Shown here in pieces: positions 61,606 to 64,000 of a stretch of DNA of 64,000 nt; positions within the stretch are counted from its first letter, which is position 1, and every line of letters starts with the position of its first letter. Source of the DNA: Terriglobus roseus (GTDB lineage Bacteria; Acidobacteriota; Terriglobia; Terriglobales; Acidobacteriaceae); NCBI RefSeq assembly GCF_900102185.1, contig NZ_LT629690.1:4030001-4094000 (forward strand). The letters run 5' to 3'. The position numbers and the translations under genes were made by a program. The notes beneath the pieces are model-generated. The model was not told the DNA's origin. It did not search any database and saw only the letters and a program-made list of their open reading frames with translations.

Positions 61606-62142
61606 ATGAGTGAGATCGTCGCCCCCGTCATGGATGTGCAGCAGATCATGAAGCTGCTGCCGCACCGCTATCCGTTCTTGTTGATTGACCGCGTCCTTGA
61701 GGTCGAGCCGAAGCAGCGCATCGTCTGCCTGAAGAACATCTCAGTCAACGAACCGCAGTTCACCGGCCACTTCCCGGACTACCCGCTGATGCCGGGCGTG
61801 CTGATCATTGAGGCCATTGCACAGGCGGGCGGCTTGCTGCTGCTGAACGAAATCCCTGACCGCGAGAACAAACTGATGGTCTTCACGGGCATTGATGGCG
61901 CGAAGTTCCGCAAGCCCGTCGTTCCCGGCGACCAGTTGAAGATTGAAGTCACCGTGCTGAACTGGCGTTCGCGCGCAGTGAAGATGCATGGTGTGGCCAC
62001 GGTTGATGGCAAGGTAGCCTGCGAAGCCACCGTAATGTGCCAGCTCGTGCCGCGTCCATCGCAGACTGCTGCTCCGGCAAAGACTGCTGGCGAATCAAAC
62101 CCGCAGCAGGACGGCCCGACGCTTCCTGAGGCTGCAGTCTAG
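61606..62142 (+). CDS. fabZ: 3-hydroxyacyl-ACP dehydratase FabZ
   Basis: 178 residues. The hot-dog fold active site is plain: His55 in F-T-G-H-F-P-D-Y-P-L-M-P-G-V and Glu69 in L-I-I-E-A-I-A-Q. The C-terminus has about 30 extra residues, rich in Ala, Pro and Gln, beyond the normal ~145. It removes water from 3-hydroxyacyl-ACP in fatty-acid synthesis and balances flux to lipid A. The gene is followed 4 bp later by lpxA, the classical arrangement. A TATACT box stands 10 bp before the ATG. Confidence 0.96.
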   Translation: MSEIVAPVMDVQQIMKLLPHRYPFLLIDRVLEVEPKQRIVCLKNISVNEPQFTGHFPDYPLMPGVLIIEAIAQAGGLLLLNEIPDRENKLMVFTGIDGAKFRKPVVPGDQLKIEVTVLNWRSRAVKMHGVATVDGKVACEATVMCQLVPRPSQTAAPAKTAGESNPQQDGPTLPEAAV

Positions 62143-62146
62143 TTCC

Positions 62147-62932
62147 ATGGCAATTCATCCCACCAGCTTCGTTGCGCCGGGTGCGGTCATTCCCGAAAGC
62201 TGCGCCGTGGGCCCCTTCTGCACCGTCGGACCCAACGTTGTGCTGGGCGAGCGCTGTGAACTGGTAAGCCACGTTGTGTTGGACGGCCACCTGACCATGG
62301 GCGACGACAACCGCGTCTTCCCGTTCTCATCGGTCGGCTGCAGTCCGCAGGACCTGAAGTACAAGGGCGAGCCAACAAAGCTGACCATCGGCAACGGCAA
62401 CACCATTCGCGAATGCGTAACCATCAGCCGCGGCACGGTTGGCGGCGGTGGTGAAACCATGATCGGCGACGGTTGCCTGATCATGGCTTACGTCCACATC
62501 GGCCACGACTCAAAGATTGGCAACGGCTGCATTCTTCCCAATGGCTCCACACTTGCCGGCCATGTCACGGTGGAGGACTACGCCGTCCTCAGTGCCAACG
62601 CGCCTGTACACCAGTTCTGCACCATCGGCGCGTACGCCTACATTGGCGGCGGCACCACCATCACGCAGGACGTGTTGCCGTACAGCCTGACCAGCGTGCG
62701 CCGCGAGAACAAGGCCTTCGGCATCAACAAGGTTGGCCTGGAGCGTCGCGGCTTTACCCCGGAAGAGATCAAGCAGCTTCGTCAGGCCTATCGCCTGCTG
62801 CAGGCAAGCGGGCTGAACACCACGCAGGCGCTCGAAGCGATCCGCGAAAAGGTAGCCAGCGGCGAGTTCGGCGAGCGTGTCGTTTATCTCGCAGAGTTCA
62901 TCGCCAAGAGCGAACGCGGCGTCATCAAGTAA
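62147..62932 (+). CDS. lpxA: UDP-N-acetylglucosamine acyltransferase LpxA
   Basis: 261 residues, the normal length. Left-handed beta-helix hexapeptide repeats fill residues 5-190. The catalytic His is H120 in I-G-H-D-S-K-I-G, followed by L-A-G-H-V-T-V, and V-H-Q-F-C-T-I-G-A-Y-A-Y-I-G-G-G is conserved. The C-terminal helical domain starts at Y-S-L-T-S-V-R-R-E-N. It adds the first acyl chain of lipid A, so the organism makes LPS. Coupled to fabZ by a 4-bp gap. Confidence 0.97.
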   Translation: MAIHPTSFVAPGAVIPESCAVGPFCTVGPNVVLGERCELVSHVVLDGHLTMGDDNRVFPFSSVGCSPQDLKYKGEPTKLTIGNGNTIRECVTISRGTVGGGGETMIGDGCLIMAYVHIGHDSKIGNGCILPNGSTLAGHVTVEDYAVLSANAPVHQFCTIGAYAYIGGGTTITQDVLPYSLTSVRRENKAFGINKVGLERRGFTPEEIKQLRQAYRLLQASGLNTTQALEAIREKVASGEFGERVVYLAEFIAKSERGVIK

Positions 62933-62978
62933 GCGCGCCAACCATTCATCGCAAGGATGAGCGCGGAGAGGATGCACG

Positions 62979-63401
62979 ATGGGATGGATGTCCTGGGCGT
63001 TATTGTCCGCACTCTTCGCCGCATTGACAGCGATTCTGGCGAAGAAAGGCGTCGCGCACGTCGAGCCAAATCTAGCGACCGCAATCCGAACGACTGTGGT
63101 GGTCGTGTTTGCGTGGGCCATCGCGATTGCATTCGGACGGCCGCATGAGTTGGGTTCGCTTGACCGCAAAACATATGCGCTATTAGCGCTCTCAGGAATA
63201 GCAACAGGCCTATCGTGGATCTGCTACTTCCGGGCGCTGTCACTTGGGCAGGCATCGAAGGTCGCGCCAGTCGACAAGCTGAGCGTCGTCTTCGTACTGC
63301 TGCTTGCGTGGCCTCTCCTCGGTGAACAACTGTCCCTCGGAAAGATTTTGGGCGCAGGACTCATCGCTGCTGGAGCCATTGTGCTAGCGGTTCTGCCTTA
63401 G
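62979..63401 (+). CDS. Single-domain EamA-family transporter
   Basis: 140 residues with about five hydrophobic helices. It is one EamA/DMT unit (helix 1 A-L-L-S-A-L-F-A-A-L-T-A-I-L-A-K-K-G, last helix I-L-G-A-G-L-I-A-A-G-A-I-V-L-A) rather than the usual two, so it must dimerise to transport. The substrate is unknown. 46 bp after lpxA; convergent with the last gene of the window. Confidence 0.87.
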   Translation: MGWMSWALLSALFAALTAILAKKGVAHVEPNLATAIRTTVVVVFAWAIAIAFGRPHELGSLDRKTYALLALSGIATGLSWICYFRALSLGQASKVAPVDKLSVVFVLLLAWPLLGEQLSLGKILGAGLIAAGAIVLAVLP

Positions 63402-63420
63402 GGCGCTGGCAAGATGCCCT

Positions 63421-63999
63421 CTACTGCGCCACCGTCACAGCCTTCGATTCAATCCGGATACTCGTTCCCTCGCCCACCACGTCTGGCACAAACCGGATGG
63501 GGACATTCAGAGTGCGGTTGCAGGTGCGGACGGTCCATATCTCATTCCACGCGGCGCGTGCAACGGCCGGAACGGGGCCGTCGAGCTTCGTATCCAGCAC
63601 ATCCACCGGACAGGTCTTGCCTTTGACGACGAACTCCGCCGTTGCTTTGATCAGCGGCATCTGCGCGTCGGTTTCCAACTGCGGCGTCGCGATGCTCTCC
63701 CCCGGCAGCAGCGGCGCAACGGCCGCGTGGCCGCCGCGGATGGTTACCAGAACACGATAGCGACGATGTTCGCCACACGCCGTGCCGGGAACACTCTCCA
63801 CCCACGTCGCATTGTTCAGGTTGCCGTCATCGCCCGTGACCGGCTTGCCATAAATCTTGTGCGATGCAGCGTTCCAGTCTGGAGTGACCGTGGGGCAGTG
63901 CGTGCTGAGGCGCGCTTCGTACCCCTGGAAGTTCTTCAATGCCGCATCGCGAAAGCCCGGCGATGTTTCCACTGTGTGCACGGCGGCATCCTGCGCAGC
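63421..63999 (-). CDS. Exported hypothetical protein, 5' end outside window
   Basis: The frame stays open to the right edge; a GTG at 63981 could serve as a start, but the residues before it (A-A-Q-D-A-A) look like the end of a signal peptide, so the true N-terminus lies beyond the window. The visible 190 residues contain Cys in S-T-H-C-P, G-T-A-C-G-E-H, G-K-T-C-P-V and V-R-T-C-N-R, compatible with two disulfides. No family recognised. Confidence 0.68.
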   Translation of the reverse strand, partial: AAQDAAVHTVETSPGFRDAALKNFQGYEARLSTHCPTVTPDWNAASHKIYGKPVTGDDGNLNNATWVESVPGTACGEHRRYRVLVTIRGGHAAVAPLLPGESIATPQLETDAQMPLIKATAEFVVKGKTCPVDVLDTKLDGPVPAVARAAWNEIWTVRTCNRTLNVPIRFVPDVVGEGTSIRIESKAVTVAQ

Positions 64000-64000
64000 G

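Noticed and set aside
1-64000. Prophage, insertion sequence, integron or genomic-island borders
   Set aside because: No transposase, integrase, tRNA-adjacent repeat or target-site duplication was seen; the Tad block is lower in G+C in its intergenic parts, but that alone does not show transfer.

Overview
The window looks like a chromosomal segment of a diderm soil bacterium of the phylum Acidobacteriota, probably class Terriglobia (Terriglobus/Granulicella/Edaphobacter type). Reasons: two TIGR03435-type 'soil-associated' proteins, a VWFA-related protein of the acidobacterial type, a giant He_PIG-repeat lipoprotein, many small secreted proteins of unknown function, and outer-membrane genes (lptD, lpxA, fabZ, ompA-like). 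This is inferred from protein families; there is no rRNA gene to confirm it. I saw no tRNA, rRNA, CRISPR array, insertion sequence or prophage.

Layout. (1) 1-22.4 kb is a surface-attachment region. It holds the end of an alpha/beta hydrolase, a tandem HD-GYP protein, an OmpA-like protein and a 1475-residue repeat lipoprotein. A thirteen-gene minus-strand Flp/Tad pilus locus follows (pilin at 19.3 kb down to a second TadE at 8.8 kb), then a divergent membrane GGDEF-EAL protein. Two paralogous ribbon-helix-helix proteins bracket the pilus genes. A double GATATC element occurs upstream of both the giant lipoprotein and the pilin. The Tad locus contains a 30-codon membrane microprotein (11568-11660) and a DUF192 gene. 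(2) 22.4-36.4 kb is mostly housekeeping: SDR, MFS exporter, nucleoside hydrolase, pyrophosphatase, purS, frr, flavin reductase, alr, a secreted beta-helix protein, glmM, xseA and a YfgM-like TPR protein. (3) 36.4-46.7 kb is accessory metabolism: TIGR03435, a multicopper oxidase coupled to a putative outer-membrane protein, three tandem 6-phosphogluconolactonase-family propellers (two apparently Tat-exported, one cytoplasmic), apt, acyP and an epoxide-hydrolase-like enzyme. (4) 46.7-64 kb holds a molybdopterin oxidoreductase, two large secreted proteins, trpE, a GT39/ArnT-type glycosyltransferase, an RDD protein, and a plus-strand cluster lptD-SDR-secreted protein-lipoprotein-fabZ-lpxA-EamA devoted largely to envelope biogenesis.

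How it fits together (inference): enzymes that make and break cyclic di-GMP flank the pilus and giant lipoprotein genes, and the shared promoter element suggests pilus and adhesin may be co-regulated. The rest is ordinary vertically inherited chromosome with short gaps, overlapping stop/start codons and hairpin terminators between convergent genes.
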